In this document: in pieces, positions 22,450 to 32,879 of the stretch
Layout of the letters: each line of letters opens with the position of its first letter
Numbering within the stretch: position 1 is the first letter of the stretch
Assembly: GCA_958510825.1 (NCBI GenBank)
Contig: OY294049.1
Location: 3,224,001-3,288,000, forward strand
DNA length: 64,000 nt
Source of the DNA: Brachypterus glaber
Taxonomy: Eukaryota; Arthropoda; Insecta; Coleoptera; Kateretidae
Direction: 5' to 3'
Program-made: the position numbers and the translations under genes
The notes under the pieces: model-generated
The model's input: only the letters and a program-made list of their open reading frames with translations
Databases searched by the model: none
Told to the model about the DNA's origin: nothing

Positions 22450-24060
22450 CAACAAAAAAAGAAAGTAACAAGAAACCAAAGAGTTCTGAAACTTCGTTCT
22501 GCTTTTTATTCGAAGAGAATCGCCAGGCCGATCGATACGTACATGAAGAGTGCGTGGGGCTTACTAAAAACGATAAATTGTTATTTAAGTCTCCAAATTG
22601 TACCTATTACTATTACTATTATTACCAGTACCTGGCAATATTTGGTTCCCAACATTTTCAGTATGCAATCTCTTTAAAAAGCAATAATACTTTTTTTGAC
22701 GCTCCTGATGTTTGTTTATTTTTTACCCATTAGAATATGTTTATTGTTAATCCAGTATAGTTTCAGGTGATTACAAATAAATTTGAATCCAGTAAAAAAT
22801 AAAATGTCTTAACATGGCAGTAATTGGCTAACCCACCTTATTTTATTTTAGAGTAAAAAATATAAAAATAGTGAAAAATTTTAATCTATTTCGTTGAATT
22901 CAAATCTGAAGACACTTGACGCAAGTCTCGTCACTAGACAGATCTGAGATTGGAAACATTTGTCATGTGGAGGAATTTTCAGATAATTGCTTTCATATCC
23001 AAAATAGATTTTCAAAATTATAATTTAACATTTATTTATATGTATTATACAGTACGTTAAAAAAAATCTCCTCTTGGTTGAACGTGATTATATTTAAAAG
23101 ACGAAAATGGGCAAATAAAGGATTTATTAAGAGTATGAGGGTTTGAAAGTTTCGTAAAATACTTATTTTGGCAAACTTGAATTTCAGTAAAATCCATAGG
23201 TCCCAAAAAACAAAGTGTGAGTTCTTAGTTTAAAGAACATTATATCTTTGTATACAAAAGAAAATTTTATTTATATAAATACATTATTACACATTCTAAA
23301 AATAAATAGCATAATAAAATAATAAGCCAAGAAAAAGTGTAAAACGGTGTAAAACGGCAATAAACCTCGATTTCTACTGCAAAAAATAGCATTTAAATTT
23401 AATAATCATGAGACAAAGTTGTGGAAAATGATGACATATAATTTACTAGGTGTAAATTACGACCACATACGGGGTATATAAATATACCAACATTATAAAT
23501 AAATATACGGATAAGATCTAATAACCCACGACATGGTTCCAACGTTGATTAATTAAAGAAAATATGGCCAATATATATTTAAGAAAAATAAATATCAGTT
23601 TTTGTTCTGCTATTTATTGAGACATACCAAATATCAAATTAGTACCTAAATTACGAATTTGGCACTTATTAAATCTTTCACATTTCTACTGCTACTCCTT
23701 TGATTTGTGATAACTTTCAAGGCACCCTGTATGTTTAATTTAAGAAAATTGTTGACAGTCGAATCAGACAAAAATAAAATACTAGTTATCTATGTGGGAA
23801 ATAAATCATACGTGAGCTACTATAAAAGGCTAGTCGACTTGATTCTATTCCAAATAATAAATTTAGACAAATTATATAGACAATACACCTGCGAAATAAT
23901 TATACACATTTAGACAGATAAATATAAAATTATTTCACAGAAATAATACGGATGATTGACAGACAAAGACTGATTACCGGTCACATGACAGTATTGGCCC
24001 AGAAAAAAAAATAAAAGAATGAGATATCTTATGATGCCAAATTATGTTATACAAAGTAAA
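22450..24060. other. Intron stretch, nothing recognised
   Basis: No convincing gene, RNA or repeat boundary seen. The overlapping 66- and 95-codon frames just before it (22158-22445) lie on opposite strands and neither has a recognisable domain. Confidence 0.35.
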
Positions 24061-24149
24061 GAAAACCACACTGTAAAAACTGCATGTAAAATAATGTAAA
24101 AATACATTAATTTACATAGTACGGAATAGTAAATTTACTATTCTGGACT

Positions 24150-24300
24150 ATGCATAATTCATGAATTTATGTAAAATAATGTAAAATAATGTAAAATAGT
24201 GTAAAATAATGTAAAATAATGTAAAAGAATGTAAAATAATGTAAAATAATGTAAAAGAATGTAAAATAATGCAAAAGAATGTAAAAGAATGTAAAAAAAT
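24150..24300. repeat. Decamer satellite GTAAAATAAT
   Basis: About thirteen to fifteen head-to-tail copies of GTAAAATAAT, with variants GTAAAATAGT, GTAAAAGAAT and GCAAAAGAAT, flanked by TTTACAT-rich sequence. A simple minisatellite. Confidence 0.9.
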
Positions 24301-24639
24301 ATATTTACATTGATTTACATATTTTTACATGATTTTACAATGTCGGGCTATGATATTTTAAGACGCGCGTGCGCTTTGGACAATAACCAAGAATCATGAG
24401 ACGGACCGTTTAATATTGTTATTGCGACGCATGGTGCTAGGTTAAAGTGTTAAAAGTGTAAAAAAAAGGTAAATATTATTTATGTACGATATTTAAATGC
24501 TTTATTTGTGTCCTAAAATTTACATTCATTATAAATTACGATCTTTATCAACAAATAGATCCTTAAAGAAAGATGTAAGCAGTTTATACTCGTATTAAGG
24601 GTGAAAATCGTTTGGTTTATTAAACCAAATGAACTTTAC

Positions 24640-24757
24640 GCTACGATATTTCAAAAAAGCTTTGACACAGAGACTTGTAATTTGGAACACACATTTTCTA
24701 AGTAGTAAATATTTTTTTCAAATCTCTATGTCAAAGCGTTCTTGAAATATCATAGTG
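24640..24757. repeat. Inverted repeat, related to 7764-7820
   Basis: CTACGATATTTCAAAAAAGC and TTTGACACAGAGA on the left pair with TCTCTATGTCAAAGCG and TTCTTGAAATATCATAG on the right. The loop is about 45 bases. One arm is also present near the last-but-one retn exon at 7764-7820. Confidence 0.75.
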
Positions 24758-24889
24758 ATTAAGTTGTTTTAAAAGCACTTTTAATATGACTGTATGTTAA
24801 TTTTTTAAAAAATTATTAAACACAGCATTAGTATTGTAGGCAAATATAAAAAAAATCGTTCGAGCTGATCGTTTTTTTACGTTTGTTTT

Positions 24890-25085
24890 TATAATAAAAG
24901 TCTATGCAAAATATTACTATTCTGGACTATGTAATTTTTAGCATTCCGGTCTATGCAAAATATTACCATTATGGACTATGTAGTTTTTACCGTTCCGGTC
25001 TATGCAAAATATTACCATTACGGACTATGTAATTTTTACCATTCCGGTCTATGGCAACATATTACCATTTACGGACTATGTAATT
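24890..25085. repeat. 49-base tandem repeat (GGACTATGTAATTTTTA)
   Basis: About three and a half copies of a unit of about 49 bases carrying TTACCATTACGGACTATGTA and CCGGTCTATGCAAAATA. The first word also occurs at 24118-24150, so the minisatellites at 24150 and 24890 may belong to one larger repeat. Confidence 0.8.
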
Positions 25086-25379
25086 TAATGTAATTTATTT
25101 TTACCGTATACAGCATCGATGTTATACTAATATACAAAAATGTGATATCGTATACCTACATAAAAATATAATACTAGCTTACTGATGCTGGAGTTGCAAC
25201 CGTCATGGTTACTGGTTAAGAACCTTTTTAATTTTTTTTATTAGTGATTGGAATTGGGTAAAAGATGGCAGATAATTTCTGTCTTCAGGAAGGAGTGTCG
25301 AGACCTCTGTGGAATTTGGTGTTCCTCATGAACCAGAGGGGCGTTGAGGCATAATATGTTGAGGCATAAAAGTCCAAAT

Positions 25380-25655
25380 GGCAGGATTGGTTTAGTGGAC
25401 TACCGCGTCGACTTGGCGAGTTTACTACACAAATAGCGTGAGTTCGAATCTCACCGGCGCCGATTTGCCTTTTTCAGTTAATTAATAATTGAAATTTGGC
25501 GAAGGCGTAAGTGAAGCGAACACTCCCTATAAATTGGTTCGAAAGTCAATTAAAGGCGGTGGTTCCCTCTACTACTAGCCCACACAAGTCCTGGACTTAG
25601 GGGATGCTTAATTAAGTAGAATAGTACGAGGTTAAACAAAATGTAATGTAATGTA
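25380..25655 (+). mobile_element. tRNA-derived SINE, copy 1
   Basis: The 5' head has tRNA-like promoter boxes: an A box around GGTTTAGTGGACTAC and a B box around GAGTTCGAATCTC. Then comes a body shared by all copies (CTTTTTCAGTTAATTAATAA, TTGGCGAAGGCG, GGTTCGAAAGTCAATTAAAG). The tail is CTACTACTAGCCCACACAAG, GTCCTGGACTTAGGGGATGC and AGAATAGTACGAGGTTAAAC, ending in an (ATGTA)n simple repeat. Head, body and tail order is typical of a pol III SINE. Confidence 0.9.
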
Positions 25656-25659
25656 ATAA

Positions 25660-26890
25660 TATTATTTTTTTGGAAGGACTGCAGTTTAGCTGAAAGAAAG
25701 AGGGTGATTTTATTCCAGGCGGGTTAAGGGTAATTTTATTTCAGGGCTTACCTTGATTTTTCATTTGGAAAACTAATGTTGTCAATTTTGTGCTGAGACA
25801 TAACAAATATAACATGGTTAATCTAAAACTTCCTTGAATATGTCTCAGATAACCATTACAACGGAAAGATATCACAGACAATAACATACTTTTCCCACTG
25901 TAGTTACACAAATAGCTATTAAAGTTTATTATAGTTTTCCACACTTAATTAAAATTACAATATCATAATACTTTGTTATAAATAGTTTCAGAGCTGATCT
26001 AATTTTGGATAGTCATTTTGTATACTTTGCCTTTTTGTATTATTTTTTTATTTCACGTTTTGATTTGACATTATCTAAAAATATCTCAGATTACCACATA
26101 GATTGTGAAATTAATTAATGAATAACTTATGACATTTATTAATTAATCTTTTAAATTAATTAATTTTAATGTTTTATCGTTTTAAAATAGATTTAATGAA
26201 TCTTCCTAAATTCATTATATTTTTCTGCTTCAAAGATAATAAAATACGAACAAAATTTGATTCTTGAATTTTTAAGGCTATAAATATTTTTCTTTAGCAT
26301 CTGTTTTGGAGTTCTTAATATATTCACTACGTTTCGTTCTTATGACTACAGAAAACTAAATGGAAATATACAGTTACAGTAATTGTTGTCCATATTTACT
26401 AGTACTTTAGTGGCTTAATCAAATCTTACAAGCAAAAACTGAGTTCTTACGAGGAACTTTAATAATTAGAAGAAAAATTTAAAAAAAAGGTATGAACATG
26501 GAAATTTATTTATTTATTGTTTATATTGATGGGCCCTTAGTTGAGGTATTTTAACCATGTGACTGTTGAGCTACAACATTTAACATAACAAGTATGCTTT
26601 TTATACTTAATAATAAAAATAATCTCCAAACAATTTTTCTAATTTTCAATATTCCTTCTGTATAAAATAAGCGTTTGCCATATCTTCTGAATTTTTAAAT
26701 ACCTATGTTTTTATATTTTCATAGAAACACTTGTGTGTTGGGATAAACTTTGTTCATAAATGCTTAAAAGGGGGGATCAAAGTAAATGCTTTCTTCTTAG
26801 GTGATGATGAGGAATCGTCACAAAAGTGTATTTAGATTATAGAAAATTTATGAAATATGTTTTGGTAGATCCGATTGTTTATAAAAAAAA
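25660..26890. other. Intron stretch, nothing recognised
   Basis: AT-rich sequence with no supported coding region. The 67-codon minus frame at 25741-25944 has no recognisable domain. Confidence 0.35.
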
Positions 26891-26895
26891 TGTTT

Positions 26896-27160
26896 ATAAA
26901 AAAAATCGTGTGCCAGAGACTAGACCAACTCATTTTTATAATTTAGGGGTCGCTGAAACCGAATCTGACCTCAGAATTGCTCCATCAGGTAACTTTTTTC
27001 TACACTTAAAAACATCTGAATTTAAGGAATTTTCGCACCCTTTTTTAGGTGTATAAAAAAATAGTGACCTGTTGTAGCAATTCTGAGGTCAGATTCGGTT
27101 TTAGCGACCCCGAAAATATAAAAATGAGTTATTCTAGTCTCTGGAATATGATTTTTTTGT
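26896..27160. mobile_element. Foldback element with GAATCTGACCTCAGAATTGC arms
   Basis: Left arm CCAGAGACTAGACCAACTCA, TTTTTATAATTTAGGGGTCG and GAATCTGACCTCAGAATTGC pairs with the complement at 27075-27150, around a loop of about 70 bases. Arms are about 100 bases. The ORFs on both strands are mirror images produced by the inverted repeat, not genes. Confidence 0.8.
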
Positions 27161-27170
27161 ATGGCTGTGT

Positions 27171-27345
27171 TGTTGGTGATTGTTAATGATTGTAAATGAT
27201 TGTTTATGACACTCAGTGGTTGCCAAGGACTTATTACGATTGTCATGATTATCAAGGGTTGTTTAGAATTCTCATGATTGTTTGTGATTATCCATGATTG
27301 TCAATGATCGTTCATGATTATCAAATGATTGTCAATGGTTGTTTG
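27171..27345. repeat. TGATTGT-rich minisatellite
   Basis: About fifteen degenerate copies of a 9-13-base unit TGATTGTNNATGATTA. No coding content. Confidence 0.75.
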
Positions 27346-27385
27346 ACAAGTGTACAATGATTATTCGATAAATTAACCCATCTAG

Positions 27386-27555
27386 TATAGTTCTCCGCAT
27401 GAAACAAAGTCTCCGACGAAAGGGGGAGGAATCATTCGCGCTCTCTTCTTTCCGTCAACAACCTTATAAGGCGTGCGGGCCTACAACAGGGCTCTCACTT
27501 ACACATACATTCCTAACATTTTTTCCGTAGCCACAGATCCGTGGGTCAAAGTATA
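27386..27555 (+). mobile_element. 170-base interspersed repeat, copy A
   Basis: It starts TATAGTTCTCCGCATGAAA and ends GTCAAAGTATA. It contains TCTCCGACGAAAGGGGGAGG, ATTCGCGCTCTC and TAGCCACAGATCCGTG. Copies with the same ends are at 57293-57462 (plus) and 43668-43811 (minus, diverged). Near-mirror ends TATAGTT and AACTATA suggest a small TA-inserting element. GC content is higher than the flanks. Confidence 0.7.
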
Positions 27556-27570
27556 GATCATTGCATACAC

Positions 27571-27830
27571 TGGGAGATTAGCTCAGCGGTCTAAGGCATC
27601 GATATAGCGTTGACACTGAGCTATGATCGTGAGTTCAAACCTCACTGGCGCCGATTGCCTTTTTCAGTTAATTAATAATTGAAATTTGGCGAAGGCGTAC
27701 TCCCTAGATATAATGGTTCGAAAGTCAATTAAAGCCGGTGGTTCCCTCTACTACTAGCCCACACAAGTCCTGGACTTAGGGGATGCTTAATTAAGTAGAA
27801 TAGTACGAGGTTAAAAATAAACATAAACAT
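27571..27830 (+). mobile_element. tRNA-derived SINE, copy 2 with a different head
   Basis: The body and tail are nearly identical to copy 1. The head reads GATTAGCTCAGCGGTCTAAG with a B box GAGTTCAAACCTC. Its A box matches the pol III consensus TRGYNNARNGG better than the other copies do. The copy ends in a (CATAAA)n tail. It is not a functional tRNA gene, because the SINE body follows the B box directly. Confidence 0.88.
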
Positions 27831-27969
27831 AAACTATATATTGTAACAACTTCATTCATACAGAGTGTCTGTTTGTAAGTAATGTCTACATAATTGCAGA
27901 CAGTCAGTCTGTAGTTTATTGCAGGCAAAGAGTTGAAATATTTTAATTTCTACGAAGAGTCGTAAAACG

Positions 27970-28060
27970 GCGTAGTGACGTCACAACGGGCATATCGTAC
28001 GATTCTGCGAAAATAAATGAAATTATTAAAATGGCGGCACGTTTGATCGTCGATCGTAAA
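27970..28060. promoter_or_regulatory. Possible regulatory segment with a CRE palindrome
   Basis: TGACGTCA at 27976-27983 is a consensus CREB/ATF site. It is followed by CGATCGTCGATCG-like words and AAAATGGCGGCACG. The local GC content is higher than in the surrounding intron. Function is inference; no transcript start can be assigned. Confidence 0.25.
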
Positions 28061-29100
28061 CTGAAATAAATTAACACAGCTGCAATTTAATTATGGCTAG
28101 GTTATTATTTTCCTATAAAACCTTTTTCAATTGCCAAAAATAATATGTTAATACATCTCGGGAGGCTTTGTTTTCTTTCGGCTCGCGTTTCGGGCAGGCC
28201 AACACGATGCTTCTCGCAGATTCTTAAAATATGTGACAACCAAATTGACTCCGTCGACTTTGTTTTGACTACAATGTTGTACCACAACCCGAGTGTTACC
28301 TCTCGTAACTCAAAACAACACTTTAAACTTATTAATTTAACCACCCAGCAAAGCCACATATAGACATTTATTGGCCATACAATATTATAATTCTCTGACA
28401 GTTTTTAAGTTGAAAATTTATATATCTACCTGTTATATTCACTGTAAAATAGAAACTATAGGCTATAATTATTTTATAGTCGCTATATTGTAGTCTTTCT
28501 AATCTAAATACCTCCGCCTAAAGCATAGACAAAATAAACAAATAGATTATTATTATTATTTAACTTGATTATTAATTATTTTTTTTTAATTAATATGTAT
28601 ATTTCTATTATTTTTATTGTAAAATAAATACGTTTTAATATATACTAAAAAATAAAAAACAAATAGATTGATTTTTGACCGTCTGCGCATACTTCTGCGT
28701 CCCGACTAAATGCGTCCTCCATTTTGATTCCAATTGTCCAACATAAAGTAAAAAAATATATATTTTATGTTGGTAACACTGTGTTGCGTTAGATAGGAAT
28801 ATTTTCTTTGTTAGAGATGTGTCTTTTCATTTCACTTCAGTAGTCAGTAAAAGTTTCTTTTTGTCGTTGTTTTGTTGCAACAGTTTGTTATATATGTAAA
28901 AACTAAATCAATATGTTATACTACACAGATATTTATTTATTTTTACCAGTAATTTAAATATAAAAATATAATTCTTCGCACACACCTCTAACATATTCGT
29001 GCAACAGGTTAACATAACCTAATTTAAGTATGTTTTGAGTTTGTTTTCGAGGTTTTTCTGTTATTTTTTCTACGCGTTTGGTGTTTTGTGCTAGAAGGGT
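28061..29100. other. Intron stretch, nothing firm
   Basis: No supported gene. Overlapping frames at 28105-28363 on both strands lack domains. The words TCTGCGCATACTTCTGCG (28681-28698) and CGTCCTCCATTTTGATTCC (28712-28730) are GC-richer than the flanks and could belong to a promoter ahead of the candidate exon at 29213. Confidence 0.3.
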
Positions 29101-29212
29101 GAACATTTTATTTTATTATAGACTATATAATAGCGTTTTTGAACTTTTAAAGTCTTTCTGTGTTTTTGTATATTTTATAGTGCTTTTTTAAAGAACTAGT
29201 AAAGTCTTTGCA

Positions 29213-29286
29213 ATGAAGTGTTTTATAAAAAGTTGTAGAAACATAAAACGACTGCTACCTGCAGACAGCTTTATCATATTTTTTAG
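29213..29286 (+). CDS. Candidate first exon of a THAP-type zinc-finger gene
   Basis: ATG at 29213 opens 24 codons plus two bases before a consensus donor AG|GTAAGT. The peptide MKCFIKSCRNIKR followed by DSFIIFFR has the C-x4-C spacing and the hydrophobic-phenylalanine-arginine stretch that open a THAP domain. In that family, FP would normally follow FR. A TATA-like ACTATATAATAGC lies about 90 bases upstream. The downstream exon with the second Cys and His was not found; the nearest acceptor I could test gives an early stop. It could be a nested gene in the retn intron, a decayed retrocopy, or chance. Confidence 0.3.
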
Positions 29287-30039
29287 GTAAGTTTGATTTT
29301 TTTAATATAACATAAGAAACAAATAAAATTTTATATACCTACGCATACCTATCATAGGTATTCGAAATCTAAGGTTACCTATGTTAGTTTTCTAAACATA
29401 TTTTTATCTTATCTATGATTTGAATTAAATAATTTCATATCTACAGAAACAGAATGATATACTTTGACAGTAAATAATAAAAACATTAAAAAGTAAGGTT
29501 ATGTCGTTTATTTATTTACATTTTACCCACTAATTTAAATTTCCCGGCTGATTTATGACGTAAATTCCGATCAAAGTGGAGGACTCGTAAATTTGTATAT
29601 AACCTTGAGATAACAGCTCATCTATGTTCTTTATCTATGGCCTAAAGGCTACAATCATATCCCATTAACTCATTTGTTTAAATGGGATTTCATTTAATAA
29701 AATTGTATTTTTTTTTGGAAAAGAAAAGAAAACAGATGTTGGAATTTTAACCAACCAACCTTCTTCAGCTATTACTCGATATAGGCTTACGTGAAATTTC
29801 ACAGTAATATTGTGCCAATTTCACAATGTAAACCTAGCTTCAGTATGGTTGGTCGAATAAAAGAGAGAACATTTTATTACTAAAATCATAATTACTCTTG
29901 ATTTTTAGAGGATTTCTTTAGGATCAACTATGTTAACTAAGGACAGGACCGTAGGTATGTGGGGGCGAGGGGAGCCTCCCCCACCTATCTTCAAATTCAA
30001 AATAAATTAAAAAGGCCTTTTTTTTTGTTACCAACTTTT

Positions 30040-30200
30040 TCGTCGAAGGAATAAAAGTTGTAATTTTACCAGTAGTGGATCTTGATATTTAAGAAAGTAA
30101 ATTTCATGCAATAAAAATATAGAAGTTGCATTTTTAGCAGTAGTGGGAAAGTTTTTTTTTTAGTCATTAACTTTTTTGTTATTTTAGACTAAAAATAAGT
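30040..30200. repeat. AAAAGTTGTATTTTTA-type dispersed repeat
   Basis: Two degenerate units of AATAAAAGTTGTAATTTTAC followed by AGTAGTGG. They resemble the tandem block at 57690-57880 and a fragment at 58965-59060. Non-coding. Confidence 0.45.
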
Positions 30201-30599
30201 TGTGATTTTCGACCTGCCAGCATTAGCGAACTAAAGGACGTAATTTTTAACGAAACTGTTTTTGGTTTCGGTGTTTCAGACCAATTTGGGCGAAGCTATC
30301 GCTGGAACAGTTTGCCATGTTTTTTTTTGAGGTTTCAACTTCAGCGCGTGCTGCACATTTATTTATGACGGCAAAAAAAAACATTTTGTCAACTTTAAGA
30401 GTTGAATAATACATTGTAAAAAGTTTTGTACGTAAAAATAATACAGGTTTTGTGAAAAAAAAAAACAAAAATCTACAATTTTTTGCCTCAAAAATCAGAA
30501 CAACCCTTAAAACCCTAATATATGAGAATCGAAAAATCTCGATTTCTTATCTTGTCTTGATTTTGAGAAAAAATCAAAACAAAAATTTAAAAAATCGAT

Positions 30600-30850
30600 A
30601 CAAGGCGAAAGTCAGGTCGTAGAGATTCGAGACTATTGATCAAGATACGAGACTTCCCGTTTCTTGATTAAATGTTCGTACTTTTCATAAACTTACCACT
30701 TGAAAGATTTAAGTAAGTTCAAAAAAAAGTAAGTTCTCTAAATAAAAACTTGCCTGGTCTACTATGAAAATGTTTCAACGCATGATACTCAGGTCAACCT
30801 ACCTTGCAGAATGTCAAGAGTTTTAAAAATCAAGGAAATATTATGGATAT
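30600..30850. repeat. Dispersed repeat, partner at 46830-46995
   Basis: The words CATGATACTCAGGTC and AGAATGTCAAGAGTTTTAAA occur in the same order and spacing at 46930-46985. The two copies share only the right-hand half. Family unknown. Confidence 0.5.
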
Positions 30851-30999
30851 ATTTTATTGAAAAGAAATATTTTCTCCTACTCAATAAAAGAAATTTTTTA
30901 TCAAATAAGTTATCTTTCGTACATTTTTTGATGTGTATAATTAATTACAATTCTAAGTTACAATTTGTAATGGTCTATTTAGGCACATAAAAGTTAAAA

Positions 31000-32840
31000 A
31001 TATTAATTTATTTATTTGTATACTTATAAAAGTCAATTTAAAAAACAGGCAATAAAACTAAACATTTAAAATAAAAACGTTTTGGTAAACTGCCACACTA
31101 TATATCCGATAATCATTAGGCAGGGCCGTAGTCACTAACTTTTAAACCGACCGCATGTTTCACACCACAACATCACTACTTTAAATTGCAAAACCAGCTA
31201 TGTAAACTTTAATTTGATTTTTTTACCATTAAAAATCGTAGAGAATCTCTACTAGAGATGTTACAGAGCAGATTTAAATAAATAAATTTTGCTCCATATG
31301 CAATGTGGCCATCTATTTTCCTTGGTATTTCCATGGTATTTTAATTTTTTTTCAGTTTTTTCATTAATTTTATTAGTCTCGTACATTTCAAAAAAGGTAG
31401 TTGCACATTTTTTTGTCAATTTTACCAGATATTTGAAATACAAGTACTTCCAAAATTGTTGATTTTGGAATTATAAACCACACAAGTTACACAATTCTGC
31501 TTAATTAAAAAAAAAACAGATTTTTTAATAATATTCCCTGTTTTTTTTAATATTTAGATTTTCTCTTTTTTTTCCCTGATTTCTTAAATTCCCTGATACT
31601 TCCATGATATCCCTGATTTTTTTAGAATGTTGTAACCCTAATATGTTCTGTCCAGGGCCAAATTTACTAATCGTGTCGCCCTAGGCAACAGATAACATTA
31701 CGCTCACAAACAAAAATGATGACAAAAAAAATAGTTCATCTACTGCAGTCATAAGTTAACTTCAGTTCAGTTCAAATTGCGGCCTCCTATCTTTTACCCT
31801 AGGCTAAGCTAGGGCTGCCTAGGGCAGAAGACAATATCTACTAAAAAATTAGAAGTCTGGAAGACTGGGCTATTCCTGATTTTCATTTAATAAATTTATA
31901 GGATATTCTTCCAGTTTTTCAGGTAAGGTATTGGATTATGAAATACAAAAAAGGCTTTAGATTAATTTAATTAACCCATGGTTCTAGTATAGTTTTAATA
32001 AATTCGGCCCTGGTTCTAGTATAATTTTGATAAATTTCAGTTGAAACTAAAATAGATATTAAGGGAGGAAGAAAATGAATTTAAGCCAAATCTTTCATAA
32101 AATGTTGAGAATGAGTAATGTTCTTTATTAAGCGACAGTCAGATTATTCGTGTCATTATTAAACATAAATTTATTAACTACATGTTTTGGGTATTTCATA
32201 TAATAATATGTCAGAAGTTGGAGAAGTCAAAAGGCTTTTAAAACCTGGGATTAATAATTCTCGAATAGACTGGGTAGAAATATAGTTTTTTCATATAAAC
32301 AGGCTTTTCTTTGTTTTCAAAATAACAAAAGCGATTACTGAAAAAGACTGAAATTATACACATAATAATAAAGAAATAATTTTATGTGTTTTAAAACTAA
32401 TGTCGTTTGGGAGTACCAATTAAGCTACGTTAATATTTCTATTTTGCTTAAAATGATAATGGTAGGTATTTCTGTTCACTTATAGTGAATAATAATAAAA
32501 ATAATAGTTTTCTTTCAGTCTATTTTCGCTCGTTTATAAATAGGTATTGAAATTATACACATTTCGGCCAATAATTGACTCCTATATATAAATGATGGAC
32601 AGTTAGAGAAAATCATATTTTGCCATACCATACAATTACGTTGATTTGGATAGAAATTGTAAGGAAATTTTCAAGTAGATCACGAAATGAAGTATTCCAT
32701 ACTGCTATGTTATTATAATAAATTTTATAATATGCATATAAACTGTAATTTCTATAATTTTGCATATAATCTAAGAAAATTATACTTAATTTAACTATTT
32801 GCAGAAGACGTAAAAAATAGAATAATGTATTCGTGTATCT
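31000..32840. other. Intron stretch with weak repeat remnants
   Basis: No gene supported. GCAGGGCCGTAGTCAC (31122-31137) and CCAGGGCCAAATTTAC (31654-31669), with a CTAGGGCTGCCTAGGGC cluster at 31809-31825, look like interspersed-repeat ends. Boundaries could not be set. Confidence 0.35.
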
Positions 32841-32873
32841 AAATGGGCCACAATAGGATCCTTGGGGAACACC
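32841..32873 (-). pseudogene. Non-LTR reverse transcriptase scrap (GVPQGS motif)
   Basis: The minus strand reads GVPQGSYCGPF, matching the conserved RT segment GVPQGSILGPL of jockey/RTE-like non-LTR elements. A stop sits two codons upstream and no long frame surrounds it, so only a decayed trace remains. Confidence 0.55.
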
Positions 32874-32879
32874 TCAAGC

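Noticed and set aside
24150..24300. CRISPR-like regular repeats
   Set aside because: Units are adjacent decamers without spacers; the setting is an insect genome. This is a minisatellite.
26826..27255. Two frames sharing a THFYxxGVAxTESDLRIA-like peptide
   Set aside because: The shared peptide arises because the two frames read opposite arms of the foldback at 26896-27160.
25380..27660. Possible tRNA genes at the A/B box regions
   Set aside because: Both are followed directly by the same SINE body and tail, and the stems do not close into a proper cloverleaf by eye. They are SINE heads.
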